A stretch of DNA of 64,000 bases from Priapulus caudatus (lineage: Eukaryota; Priapulida; Priapulimorpha; Priapulimorphida; Priapulidae): assembly GCF_000485595.1 (NCBI RefSeq), contig NW_014577330.1, forward strand, positions 162,368-226,367, written 5' to 3'. The translations under genes and the position numbers were made by a program. The notes beneath the pieces were generated by a model, which ran no database searches, had not been told where the DNA came from, and was given only the letters and a program-made list of their open reading frames with translations. Positions 39,239 through 50,495 of the stretch are shown here, one piece after another (positions within the stretch are counted from its first letter, which is position 1; every line of letters begins with the position of its first letter).

Positions 39239-40253
39239 ACAGGCACTTGGAACATCTCAATAAAAAAAAAGGTAAATAAACACGAAATGGATTTACTACC
39301 AAAGTCTTAATGTTTCTCTAGTCTATTTCGCCTATTACTGCTGCTAATTACCTGTAAGTGCCGGTCAAATGCTCATCTGCAACACACAAGTACACCGCAC
39401 GCACGCCCTGTGCACAAACAACATGAATAAGAGAGCAGGTAGGAAAGCGTGATCGCAAAATTCGCTCGACGCTTGCTTCATTTCACACCTTCACAGCCCA
39501 AATACACCAACAACAGCTTTCATCTTGGTATCTATGTGTAGCTAAATGTTCACTTGTTTGAATTATAACTCTGTTCGTACTTATCTACTCCCGCCAGAAA
39601 TATCTCGTGAAATCCTGCAGGAAATGTTCTCTCCGTGAAAATGTAAAGAGGACGTATCATCCGAAAATCCATAACGGCGCTACTCGATATTTTGACCAAT
39701 CACTGTAGTCGTGTGTGACGTCATACCTGCACGCATTATGCTTGGCTTGGCGGGCCTCGAAACGGAGCTCGGAGGCAGGCAGCAGCTCATCCCGGCATGC
39801 AATGCGCCCCATTACTCGTGTATAAACAGACATCTCGTCCTCTTTACATTTTTACGGAGAGAACGTTTCCTGCAGGATTTCACGAGATATCTCTGGCGGG
39901 AGTAGGTAAGAACAAAGGACAGAGCTATAATTCGAACAAGTGAACATTTAGCTACACATAGATACCAAGATGAAAGCTGTTGTTGGTGTATTTGGGCTGT
40001 GAAGGTGTGAAATGAAACAAGCGTCGAGCGAATTTTGCGATCACGCTTTCCTGCCTGCTCTCTTACTCATGTTGTTTGTGCACAGGGCGTGCGTGCGGTG
40101 TACTTGTGTGTTGCAGATGAGCATTTGACCGGCATTTAAGGGTAATTAGCGGCAATAATAGGCGAAATAGAGTAGAGAAACATTGAGACTTTGGTAGTAA
40201 ATACATTTCGTGTTTATTTACCTTTTTTTATTGAGACGTTCCAAGTGCCTGTG
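39239..40253. mobile_element. Long fold-back element in the intron dividing the RING domain
   Basis: The terminal inverted repeats are about 400 bases each (39239-39650 against 39840-40253), starting CACAGGCACTTGGAAC and ending with its complement, around a loop of about 190 bases. No transposase frame is present. The ends are not flanked by a convincing direct repeat. It lies between the two exons that together encode the RING-H2. An inverted copy with a longer centre is at 24960-26290. Confidence 0.8.
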
Positions 40254-40419
40254 ATCATAGGCATGCTGGCGATCAGTGTCACTGTTAAAAATAAAGTTGA
40301 AAATAAACACGGTTTCGTCGTGCGAGGTGTCGTGTCGGGATGTGGTGTCATGGTGACGAGCGTCGTGGTCGTGGTGGTGATCTGGTGTCATCCATCGTAC
40401 TGCTGCTGTGTGGTTTCAG

Positions 40420-40522
40420 CATGGCACGTGCCCGATCTGCAGGCTGAGTCTGTCGCCGCAGGAGGACAGCAATCGGCAAGAGACAGACATGGCGGATGGC
40501 AGCTCAGCTGCATCATCTACAG
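40420..40522 (+). CDS. RNF126: RNF126-like E3 ligase, exon 8 (end of RING-H2)
   Basis: The exon has 34 codons plus one base, from a GTGTGGTTTCAG acceptor to GTGGGT. The product HGTCPICRLSLSPQ supplies the last two zinc ligands (C-P-x-C) and joins exon 7 in phase to give WLKLHGTCPICR, matching human WLEQHDSCPVCRKSL. A polar tail rich in Q, D, S and A follows, ending SSAASST. The remaining C-terminus must come from one or more downstream exons; candidates lie at 42332 and 42757. Confidence 0.94.
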
Positions 40523-40799
40523 GTGGGTGAAGAGGTCGCGACCGAGTGGCGCAGTTGCCCTCCTTGTGTACCACGGAGCCCTTTGAAAATCAGCCGGCGC
40601 CCACAGCAGTCAACGAATTTGACTCCGCGAACCTCCCGTAAATTGACTCGCGTGTGTGTCGTTTGTGTCCCTGTCCCCACGTGTGTCGATGAAACGTAGC
40701 ATGATCGAGTTGCCTTCCTAGCATGATGTAGTTTCCATTCTTTCGAATGCGGAGTGAAGTTGACGGCCAGCTTTGGCTAGTGCGTGCCATGTATGTTGT

Positions 40800-41430
40800 T
40801 TGTTCCTTGCAATGTTTGTCTACCATGTGTCATATAGTCTTCCATGTGTGTTACATTGTCAGCCTCGTGTGTGTTACATTGTCTACCATGTGTGTTACCT
40901 TGTCTACCATGTGTGTTACATTGTCAGCCTCGTGTGTGTTACATTGTCTACCATGTGTGTTACCTTGTCTACCATGTGTGTTACATTGTCTACCATGTGT
41001 GTTACATTGTCTACCATGTGTGTTACATTGTCATCCTCGTGTGTTACATTGTCTACCATGTGTGTTACATTGTCTTCGGTTTTATGTGTGTCATATTGTC
41101 TACCATGTGTGTCACATTGTCTGCTATGTGTATTGTCATGTCTTCCATGTGTGTTACATTGTCTTCGGTTTCATGTGTGTTACATTGTCTGCTATGTGTG
41201 CTGTTATTGTATTCCATGTGTGTCATATTGTCTACCATGTGTGTTACATTGTCTTCCATGTGTGTTACATTGTCTTCGGTTTCATGTGTGTCATATTGTC
41301 TACCATGTGTGTTACATTGTCTGCCATGTGTGTTGTCAGTGTCTTCCATGTGTGTTACATTGTCTTCGGTTTTATGTGTGTTACATTGTCTGCTATGTGT
41401 GTTACATTGTCTTTCATGTGTGTTACAACA
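40800..41430 (+). repeat. 21-bp minisatellite (ATGTGTGTTACATTGTCTACC)
   Basis: About 30 units are present, with variants such as GTCATCCTCG, GTCTTCGGTTTC and shorter units. Because 21 is a multiple of three, open frames of about 200-240 codons appear in all three forward frames (for example repeating CVTLSTM); this is a consequence of the period. It lies in the intron downstream of exon 8. An inverted copy is at 23720-24360. Confidence 0.92.
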
Positions 41431-41436
41431 AAACGT

Positions 41437-41800
41437 ATTACATGGGTTTTGATATTTTAAAAAAAATTATGCAAATTAGGTAGGTTTTGTCAATTATATA
41501 GCATATTATATAAACACGGCAGAAACAGTCTGTGGTGTCCACACTCGTCTGGTTCGTTTTGACAAGATTCTTTGAACACTATCTTTAATGCAAAATTGGG
41601 TTAATTTTTCTCTCGACCCTGCCGATAAAAGTCTATATTAGAGTAAAGTTTACCAAAACAATGTCGGACCGCAGCAATACCTATTTATTTCAAACGCCAT
41701 CGCTAAGAAACATCAAAGGCGTCGTATATGACGCTATCTACCATCACAAATTGTGATTCATTTTGTTTATAAATTATTATTGCGATATAAACGATGGCAA
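41437..41800 (+). repeat. Dispersed intronic repeat, copy 2
   Basis: This is the second forward copy of the element at 37686-38040, starting where the minisatellite ends. It includes ATTATGCAAATTAGGTAGG and the CAAACGCCATCGCTA block. Confidence 0.8.
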
Positions 41801-42331
41801 CCGTGTTGCTACGCCTAGAAAAACTCATACGAAGTAAACACTTTCCATGCAACCAATAACCTTTGACAAAAGTTGTGTTATGGGCAGGGAAACACCATTG
41901 TTCACGTGCTATATAGCAGCTACGTGGAATAAGCGTATCCTCTCAATCTTACACGTTACACATCGGGAGCTCCGCTTTAGGCAGTGCCTAAATCTGAATA
42001 ATTAAAAACCGTTAAATGGCAATCATTTAGGTGTAACGGCCATCACTCGCCAACATCTCAGACTTTCACACCATCTCAATACACTATATTTTCACATACA
42101 AATGGACGCATAATTATCAAGAGTATATAATGGGCAGTTCCCATATATATCTCTTCGTTTCTATAATGTACCGTCGATGGTTGCTCAATTTAAAACTGAC
42201 TTCTTTCACTTTTTGTCGCCTTTTTTGTGGTGAGCTAAAGTGTCATTGACACTTTCATTCTCTTCGCTACGTGTCCGACCGTTTACGAGTGCGTCATACT
42301 CTGCCGTCACGTTTGTCACCACATTGGCCAT

Positions 42332-42474
42332 GTTGCAGATGACGGCTCCAACCTTGGCGTGGTGGGTGCGGATGCCGCGCTTGGCAGATGGAGCATGAAT
42401 GACGGCAGCCAGCAAGACGGCAGGGACGACGAACAGCAACGTGGCCGCCTCTTCATCATCGACAGGTAACGCTT
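42332..42474 (+). CDS. Candidate 3' exon of the RNF126-like gene
   Basis: This is bounded by CATGTTGCAG and GTAACG and conserved in the copy at 34900-35033. From the phase left by exon 8 it reads DDGSNLGVVGADAALGRWSM and onward to GRLFIIDR; another frame ends VAASSSST, resembling the serine-rich tails of RNF126. The two copies differ by indels, so the true frame is unresolved. I do not recognise a domain. Confidence 0.4.
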
Positions 42475-42756
42475 AGGTTGCAGAAGGGTCGGTAAATCTC
42501 AGGGGAATGTTAGGAAATTCTGCGAAAGTTCTTGGAATCTCAAATGGTCCGAGATTTGGGCGAATTTTTTTTTGGGGGGGGGGAATTTTTATTTTATCTC
42601 ATGGAATAATATCTCGCACGTATTTGTGCAGTCACCTCTCGGTGGCAGGAGCATCAACAGACGTGTGTAATCGGTTCCAGATTTGTTTTTAGCATATTTC
42701 TATCGTTGTTTGCAGACAGTAATTATTAAATTTATCCGTTTGTTTTTCTATCGTAG

Positions 42757-42878
42757 GGAGCAACTCAGGGTTCATGTTGTCGTTAAGGCCGCGTCTCGGT
42801 GACCTTGACGACGAGTGTCGACTGACCTTCAAACGTCCAGATATATTTCACTGCCAGTGGGACGATAGCTGGCACAGG
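42757..42878 (+). CDS. Candidate further 3' exon of the RNF126-like gene
   Basis: It follows a TTTTTCTATCGTAG acceptor. One frame is open over the whole stretch: GSNSGFMLSLRPRLGDLDDE, then CRLTFKRPDIFHCQWDDSWH, with a possible donor at GTATCT and a stop nine bases later. The adjoining frame stops after EQLRVHVVVKAASR. The copy at 35328 shares the sequence, but an indel ends the same frame sooner. No homologue is recognised. Confidence 0.35.
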
Positions 42879-43842
42879 TATCTATAGGCGACTGCAGATA
42901 TTTTGTGTTGACTACGAAGGTAGGATTGTTTTAGTATACAAGAGCCTTGCAGAGTCGCACAGTCGCGAAGCGAGGTGTGTACAGCGGGGCTCAGACACTC
43001 TCGTTACATTGTCTCTCATAAAGATATATGTGGAAGCTCATTCTAGGCAGATTACTTTACTTACGTGTCGGATTGGCTGCCCTATATAGAGCTGGATGTG
43101 GCAATCTGATATCTCACAACTTGACGGTGAGGTACCGTCACTGTTTTTTCGATGAGAGTGGCTTCTTTTTACTTGGCTTCTTTGCGTAAATGTTTAAAAA
43201 AAAAATCCACTAACTCGTCTGCTGTAGTGAACAGAAAAGACATGTTTATGTTGTAAAACAGCTTAGGCTGAAGTTTGCTTCATGGGAAAACCTAGATTGT
43301 TATTCCATCTGGTTTCTTGTAAATGATCTTATGCTGTACACGTATACGCAACGAGGTATATTAGTTTTAGAAAATTACCAAGGTCACTATGTTTCAGTTA
43401 CTACTCACAAGTTCTCTTTCTACAGTGATGACGTAATACAAGATTTCCTTACATTAAAATTTAAACTGAATGGAATAAATATCGTGATAATATGTATATG
43501 TACTCATCAAATTTCATTAGATTATCTGTAAATTTACTTTGCATGGAATTCTTCCATTGAATTGCCATGTTGTGAATTCCTCTTCAGTTCCCACAATCGA
43601 GACACACGTAGTGCGTTTTATGCTGTGAAATTCGTGTTGTACCAACGCTCTAGCTACGTGCCGTACATGCTGTAGTAGTTGAAACAAGCCGTGAGTGGAT
43701 CCACTGCAACGTTTACTAAACTGCACGTTTGTTAATCTCTCCGTACACTAATAGCGAGCATACAGTATAAGAGTGAACAAACACGGGGAGTATGTGTTGA
43801 GTTTCCAAACGTAACCTAAGTAATGCAGCCAGGACATGCTGA

Positions 43843-44051
43843 GGGTCTATGCCCTAGGGTCATCGGAGTGTACCCTGGGTACGGTTCCGAAATATCGGCA
43901 CGTTACTCTGGTACTACTGAATATGCCGGACCGTACCTTCCGCCTACTCCACTAACGAGTCTAGGGAGTCGCCTACGCCTACTCCCTAACCCTAACCATA
44001 TCAAATAGTTACCAGGGTACCCTCCGATAGTACCCTGGGGGGCATAGACCC
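43843..44051. mobile_element. 209-bp MITE with about 35-bp terminal inverted repeats
   Basis: The left end GGGTCTATGCCC...GTACCCTGG is complementary to the right end CCAGGGTACCCTCC...GGCATAGACCC. The interior carries CTCCCTAACCCTAACC. A left-hand fragment of the same element is at 36425-36586, cut off at a junction. No target duplication was found. Confidence 0.75.
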
Positions 44052-44866
44052 TATGAGCCAGTCATTCAGTTATTTTACACAAAAATGCATTGATTATTTT
44101 CACCCGTGCTCTTACTGCTCCACTCACCCACTTACACCATTTTTGCATTATAATATTAATGGTTACCCATGTGATACAGAAATCTGTAACGGTGGTGAAC
44201 GTACCAGTGAAATGCCAATGCCTTATAAGTTATATTATGTAGTATATTGGATTGCAGAGCGAGTTTCTTTTTTACTCCGTGTAAAGTTATGCGAACGCTA
44301 CAGAAAGAATTATCACAAGATGTACTGGTGTGTTGTTTAGCACTAGCTGGTACAAACAAGCAAGATAGTGTGTTTATATATGGTAAATAACTATTGGCAT
44401 TAGGCATGGCCATGGTGACATGACAAAAGTTACCTCAACATTAGAGCTACTTTGATATCCGACGTTTCTAGTGATTTTCTTGCAATTATTGTTAGAGATT
44501 TCTATAACCGATTTCATTCCTGAAAAGCTTATGCAACTCTTATCTGCAGAGAGTGTTGTATATGGAAAGAAAATTGTAATGTAAAGTTGCATTTAGTCTG
44601 TTGTTGAAATGAACTCATGACAGACATTTTGTCTACTATTCTGCTTATAAATATTTATTTGGAAATATGTACGTTGAGACGGTTTGTAATTTGACTCGCC
44701 TCGTTCACGATGGTACACTATGTGTGTGGTGTAGTATTCGTGACTGTTGAAAGACGGCATTATTTGAGTGAAATGTACAGCGATCAATTTGCCCTGTGGT
44801 CGTGTCTGAAGTTTTGTAACTGTCGAGTGGTGTTGGCCATTGCGTAATGTTAATACGTTTGTCATC

Positions 44867-44926
44867 TGTGTGTGCGTGCGTGCGTGCGCGTGCGTGCGTG
44901 CGCGTGCGTGCGCGTGCGTGCGTGCC
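44867..44926. repeat. GTGC/GTGCGC microsatellite
   Basis: This is an alternating purine-pyrimidine tract of TGCG and TGCGCG units, a potential Z-DNA former, directly upstream of the TAA-flanked MITE. Confidence 0.9.
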
Positions 44927-44933
44927 TCTCTAA

Positions 44934-45510
44934 AGCCTAGCGCAGACTTGGGACTTTTGGTCGCGCGTTGTTGCGACCTAAAATCGCATGCGATTGGTCG
45001 CACGCCTCGCCGAGTGCGCATGCAAGCGACTGGCTAAATAAATAAAATGACTTTCTGGCGCAGTATTTACCCGTCATTTCCAGTCGGATCGCGACATCTT
45101 TATTTTGCATGTTTCTTAGTGCGATCGCTGTATTCCAGCAGTGTAATGTCAAACAAAACCGGCCTCTCCATCCACATATCTAGCAAAATGCTTTCTTTCT
45201 CATCACTCCAGCTTGTTGCTGTGAGCGTAGCCATATTGAAATAGCACGTGATGAGATGGTGCTCGCTGATTGGTCGGACGAGAATTTGTCATCGTTGCAA
45301 GTCGCTGTCTACCCACACACATGCGATTTCGAAGCGATTTCGGAGCGACGAGTTGCTGAAAATCAAACGTTTGATTTCTTGCGACTCGTCGCAAGCGACC
45401 AGAATCGCAGTTGCACGTTCCTGCAGACCTAGCAATTTCTCATGCGACTCCGCTGCAATTCTAGAATCGCAGCCGAGTCGCATGAAAAAGTCGCAAGTCT
45501 GCGCTAGGCT
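44934..45510. mobile_element. 577-bp PIF/Harbinger-like MITE with TAA target duplication
   Basis: The terminal inverted repeats start AGCCTAGCGCAGACTTG and end with the complement, and TAA lies directly outside both ends (44931-44933 and 45511-45513). A 3-bp TAA/TTA duplication is typical of PIF/Harbinger. The interior is full of GCGA and TCGC words, many as short palindromes such as TCGCATGCGA. No transposase is present. Confidence 0.8.
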
Positions 45511-45830
45511 TAATCATATTATTCACACACATACACACTTATTACAGTACACTTTGCCGACAGTGCACACGTTTTTGGTTTACGATGATGATGTGATGTG
45601 TGGGTAAAGGGTTCTTCGCCAAATGAGCCGGAATTGAAAGAGTAATTGAGCTATATTGTAAATTAGATTCCTACCACACGTGTATATTCGAGTACACTGT
45701 AGAATATGTCTCATGGGTGTGTTTGGAGTCGGCTACATTTAGGTGATGACAGCATGGTCACCTTTCCACAGATGTGATAACCATATTGAGACACCACGCA
45801 GAAAGGACTCTGATGTGGGCATAACCTTGG

Positions 45831-46030
45831 GTGTCACTTTCCCCCGGGCATAGAGGGAGGGTGCCGCTGCGTGGCAGCACTATAGTCACTTCGTACACTT
45901 CCGTCATTCCACAGTCATACTTCCATGTTAGACAGGGCCTTATTTCCCTAACCCTGACCGTAACCCTAATCCTAACATTAGTGCTGTCACGTAGCAGCAC
46001 CCTCCCTCTACGCCCGGGGGAAAGTGACAC
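45831..46030. mobile_element. 200-bp MITE, possibly Mutator-like
   Basis: Inverted ends GTGTCACTTTCCCCCGGGC and its complement extend about 50 bases inward (through GAGGGAGGGTGC). TAACCTTGG lies directly left (45822-45830) and four bases right of the element (46035-46043). If the left end lost four bases, this is a 9-bp target duplication like those of the elements near 3 kb. Short degenerate CCCTAA-like units occupy the loop. Confidence 0.7.
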
Positions 46031-47220
46031 TGCGTAACCTTGGCCCGTTGTTTGATGCTGCTTCCCGCCTCCATTTTGTAGCAATCCATTTTTCGGCAGC
46101 ATCGAGAATGCGCGTGTAGCATTTAAGTGAGTTATGTCGGTGAAGGATGGTGATGGATATTGTGGAATTGAAGTCGAGTAAAGCCAGGCAGAGGGTATTC
46201 TTGGATACTGTTATTCGTCACTTTCCTCGACAAAAAAAAACCCACGATCTGCTATTTACTGCAACTGCTAGTCATCGACCCGGTTATTCTTTTGTTGTAG
46301 CGAATTGTTGCAAATAGTCATTGTAGCAATTCGGCTGTTAAAGTCGCCTCGAAGTCGCTCTAGGCCGCATTGCCGATGTTTGGCACGTTTAACCCAACGT
46401 GATGTGGCGTCACAGCCACTTGGCGATGACTTTTCAATTGCCACAGCAGTCATTTGTTTTACATTTCATTTAGGGTCCTCTTGGAATTACCAATATTTCG
46501 GCACTACCAGGCGTGATTTTTTGTGCGTATTTTTGGAGCACGGTAGTAGTGCAATGCAAAAAAGATGAATATCTCATGATGTAAGTTAGTAAATTGCAAG
46601 ACGCGACGATGAGAAAATGCCGCCAAATTTCGCTAAAACGGCATAGCACTTAGTAAAATCTATGTACGAAGCAAAACTACGGAATGCAATGAATAACAGT
46701 ACCAAAGATTTCTATGTCAGGCATTGGCAGCATGTTGTTACTGTGAACAAAAGTGTCAGTAAGTAATGTCAACACACTCAAGTAGAATTTGTACTTGTGC
46801 ATGGAATAGGCATTTAGTATGCAGAAGTTGTATCCACATCGTCTATTCCCTGATGGATATTCCTTTGGTATCAAGATTGGCCATGCACTGTGCGTGTCTG
46901 TGCATTTACGTGTGAATAGGAACTTATAATGTAATATATCATCTGTAAATCAAATCTCTGTTGACTGTGATTATAATACACTATTTATTGTGTTGTTCTA
47001 TACAATCACACTGGTGCATTGGATGGCAAAAAACCATATACATTTGTGAGGCACTTTCACTATCAAAAAAAATAAACATACGAAAACAATCACATGTCTC
47101 AAAGCTAAATAAATGCACAGATTACCTTTGAGAATTTTTATAATCTGATGCTACTCTAGGCATAGAATAGCTTCAGATTGAAATTTTTTTATAGGGCACT
47201 GTTTATTGGCCTATTGCCGT
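46031..47220. other. Gene-free spacer with a possible small MITE
   Basis: No exon is recognised. 46259-46455 may be a further small inverted-repeat element (ACTGC ends with GTCATCG nearby), again with GTCGC/GCGA words inside, but its ends are imperfect. Confidence 0.3.
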
Positions 47221-47420
47221 TGCAGCAGTTAGAATAGCAGTAGCCACAGGCGACACAGCAGTTAAAATAGCAGCAAGAGACGTAGCAGCAACAATAGTAG
47301 AAGTAGCTGTAGAAGCAGCAGCAGCAGCAGGAATACCAGTGACACCAGTAGTAGTAGGAGGAAGAGGAGGGGGAGAAGGAGGGGAGCAGCAGCCGCTGGA
47401 ATAGCAGCAGTAAGAGCAAC
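47221..47420. repeat. GCA/GTA trinucleotide-rich tract
   Basis: This is an imperfect GCAGTA/GCA repeat (AGCAGCAGCAGCAG, GTAGTAGTAGG) about 200 bases long, ending in a GGA-rich patch. The minus-strand open frame across it is low complexity only. Confidence 0.85.
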
Positions 47421-47854
47421 AGCAAAGAACAGTAGCTAGTAGATGAATACTTTCACACGCAATCCTGTGATTCTAGTTATACTCTCTAAGTCTGACTCTT
47501 CGTTGTATATTATATTCTGATTTATTATTCTATCATGACAATAGTTTAGCACAGAAAATACTATAAACTATGGACTTAATTTTAATTATTTATTGAATAT
47601 TACTTTATTCCTCATTTTATGCACTTGCTTATGTACACATATTATGCCAGTTTTTTGGCATTATATATAATGGAACATATAAGAGTTTACGGATTTACAT
47701 ATAGTGGTACATCAGACATGGATGGAAGATGGATTCCACGTAAATTTACAGACGATGGTATACATAAACATACATAACATACATAAATGGAAATTTGTCT
47801 TACTAATGATAGACACAACTAACTAGACATCTAAAGCTAATATCGAACAACTAG

Positions 47855-48890
47855 AGCCGCAGAGCGTCTGGGCTCATCTGAGGTCTGTTGCTAGAATGAT
47901 AAACGTAACATTTAAGTCGTGCGTAGTGAGACCTTTGTTAGGCGCAGATATGCAGATACGCAGTTGCGTACACATCATTTCAGCAACCTTCTGCATTGAG
48001 CATACCTCCCAAATCCCATTGGTTGATACAAATCACGTGCCTGAAAGTCCTGTTTTATGGTGCATTGTGACCCTAACCCTAACCCTATTAAAAAACAAAT
48101 TTTGTTGTTATGAAATTGTTGTAAATAAATTATGTAAATATTTATCTATAATTGGAAAGAAATAGTTAAATGGATAAAGATAGAAGAATACAGAAAACAG
48201 GTAAATAATACAAAATCTGATGGGATTGGATCCAAGGACCTTTGAGCCCTAATCCTGTGCTGTAGCCGTTAGGCTATCGAGGCATATTGGGTTTCCAGAT
48301 TATGGATGTGCCATGACTGTGACATCATTGAGGCAGTTCAGTAATCCATGTTTAACCCTCCTCTTGAGTGTCGAAAGGTTATCAGACACTTACTCTTCGC
48401 ACATCAGTGGAAAGCACATTTCATGGTCCTTTCAATAACGTGATAAAAATGGTAGGTCAGCACTGAAACAAAAAAGTTTTTCACTCTGTCCGTTAGCCCA
48501 TGTCCTCAGAAAATGTCTGATATCTGACCTTTCCCCCACTGCCCTTTGACCTGTGACCTCCAATTTCGGCACAGTGATGGCTTTTCCTACCATGATGCTA
48601 TACACCGACTATCACGAGCCCAAGTCGAGCCGTTTAGATTTGTGCCACAATTCTGCATTTCCTCCCTATACCTTAAGTTAAGGAGGGAATGTTCCCCCTT
48701 CTTTTACACCTCTTGACCTTTGACCCCCCAGCTTCGACATCCCAACTCGTTTTCGGATTACCCCCCTACGTCCCGACTTTTCAATCCGTACGTCGAGCCG
48801 TTTAGATTTGTGCCCAACTGTTGGCGGACACACGGACGCACGCTCATGCGATTCTACAAGCTGCATCTGACTATGTCAGATGAGCTAAAA
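47855..48890 (-). repeat. Composite dispersed repeat with tRNA-like SINE head, copy 1
   Basis: This shares about 900 bases with 51826-52720. Order along the plus strand: a GAGCCGCAGAGCG block, a TTTCAGCAACCTTCTGCATT block, two telomere-like CCCTAA units at 48067-48087, an AT-rich part, the tRNA-like head (reversed), and the block also seen at 4075-4500. It lies downstream of the pantothenate kinase gene. Confidence 0.75.
48216..48284 (-). repeat. tRNA-derived SINE head, copy 1
   Basis: On the minus strand, TAGCCTAACGGC resembles an A box and GGATCCAATCC a B box, 31 bases apart, as in tRNA-derived pol III promoters. No full cloverleaf or acceptor stem is formed, so this is not a functional tRNA gene. 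Confidence 0.5.
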
Positions 48891-50055
48891 ATCAACATAA
48901 CAATTAATGAAATAGTTTAAGCCTTAAGAACTTAATACATGGGATGTAAACGTGGAGATATAAACACGTACATCATACAAGTCAACAAAGATCCTGTAAT
49001 CTGAATCCTGTATAAAACGGACAGACCAAATATCGTGCATAATATAATATCGAAACTAAAGTTCCACCATGGAGGGAATGTTATTCTTTATAGTTTCTCT
49101 CATTTACTGCAGTATTATTATTAATTATTATACTATGAGAACGTTGTGTTAGAAATAAATACTATCCATCTATCTAACAATAGAATCACCATCTTCCATA
49201 TACCCTGCCGATACCACTTCTTGGGCACCCCCATGCGAACACATTAAAAAAATGTGGTACTTTATTTCCTACTTAGTACTATATGTGACAATATCACGTC
49301 AGTCTTTTTACACTGCTTGGCTAGTTACAACTATAACATACCAGCCTTCTGTAACATAACTTTACCACAGGAATATCAGAACTCTGAAATGTAACATTAA
49401 CGCAAGAAACTCGGAACTATAACAAATTTTAACTCTTAACGCCAGAACGTAATACCTTTGCAAATTCACGTATGATATCGCGCAACCAGTACTCTTATAT
49501 TCCAGTGGTCATGCAGCACATTCTCTTAAACACCGTACATATATAAATATATACAAATATTTTGACATTTTTACAGAACAATGTTAAGTAACTCAATCTG
49601 TTAATTTTGACTTCATGACTTAGCCATGAAATATGCAACAACACAATAAATTCCGTTGGGATTACAAAATAGTGGCGAAAATAATGCATTCACATGCTTT
49701 TACTTCTAGCTCTGTGCTTCTAGGCGTTATTGTGCCTCAGGCACACAAAACGTTGCACGTAATCTTAGAAAAACAGATGCAGACGCATGACTGGCCTACG
49801 TATAAGATTATTTCTTATCGGGAACTACCGAGTCTTTTCGAGTTTCTATATGCTATATTCGCGACATGAACTTCAGTGCAACTGCTTGTATCAAATATAT
49901 TACAATATCCATAGTGGAAATTCTCCACAACCTTAACACAGAGACATTGATATGGCATGGACACATAAATGCCATTGTGTTTTATATCACTTACATTACT
50001 GACTTGCTAACCAATGACACTGTGCATGTTAACGTGCGATTAATCGTTACAGACG

Positions 50056-50112
50056 TTAGGACAGCTTTTGTTTAACAAGCTCCAACAAGCATCCTACGGC
50101 GCCCATATATCC
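50056..50112 (-). CDS. PANK: Pantothenate kinase, last exon with stop
   Basis: The 18 codons and TAA stop read GYMGAVGCLLELVKQKLS, matching the family C-terminus GYFGAVGALLEL. The exon follows a TATTTTCAG acceptor in phase 0 after FLEHE of the previous exon. A minus-strand AATAAA is not seen nearby; the nearest I found is about 790 bases downstream, at 49261-49266. Confidence 0.93.
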   Translation of the reverse strand, partial: GYMGAVGCLLELVKQKLS

Positions 50113-50369
50113 CTGAAAATACAGACATAAACATGGATTAATTACATGTGAATCGTATTTTTACGTACGTGCTTATATCGTTAATAGTTCCCAAACGGTC
50201 CTACTGAATCGAACAGATCACATTCTGCCTTAAACGACCTTGTGCGGCATCCAAAAAAAAGTATCATATAACGCTATCCCAAAAATCACCCATGCGAGTG
50301 TCTCTTGCACAAAGATGTACTTAGCAAGTTAAAATGCAAGCTAAAAAGCTTGAGAAAATAGAAGCATAC

Positions 50370-50495
50370 CTCATGTTCCAAGAAGAGAGCCTTCAGTTGG
50401 CCTTTGGACCAGTATTCCATGGCATACGCCAACAGTTTCATGGCTATTGGATTGACTCGAAGGAAGTTTCCTACAAACACCACCTTGTCAATTCC
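50370..50495 (-). CDS. PANK: Pantothenate kinase, exon with GNFLR motif
   Basis: The 42 codons read [20 protein letters not shown] and end [15 protein letters not shown], closely matching human [31 protein letters not shown]. This segment forms part of the C-terminal lobe and dimer core. The CCACAG acceptor and GTATGC donor are both in phase 0. Confidence 0.96.

Noticed and set aside
40800-41430. CRISPR-like array
   Set aside because: The units are contiguous with no unique spacers, and the genome is eukaryotic.
40747-41483. Cysteine/valine/histidine-rich frames of 202-237 codons
   Set aside because: The 21-bp repeat has no stop in any plus frame; no start context, splice support or family match was seen.
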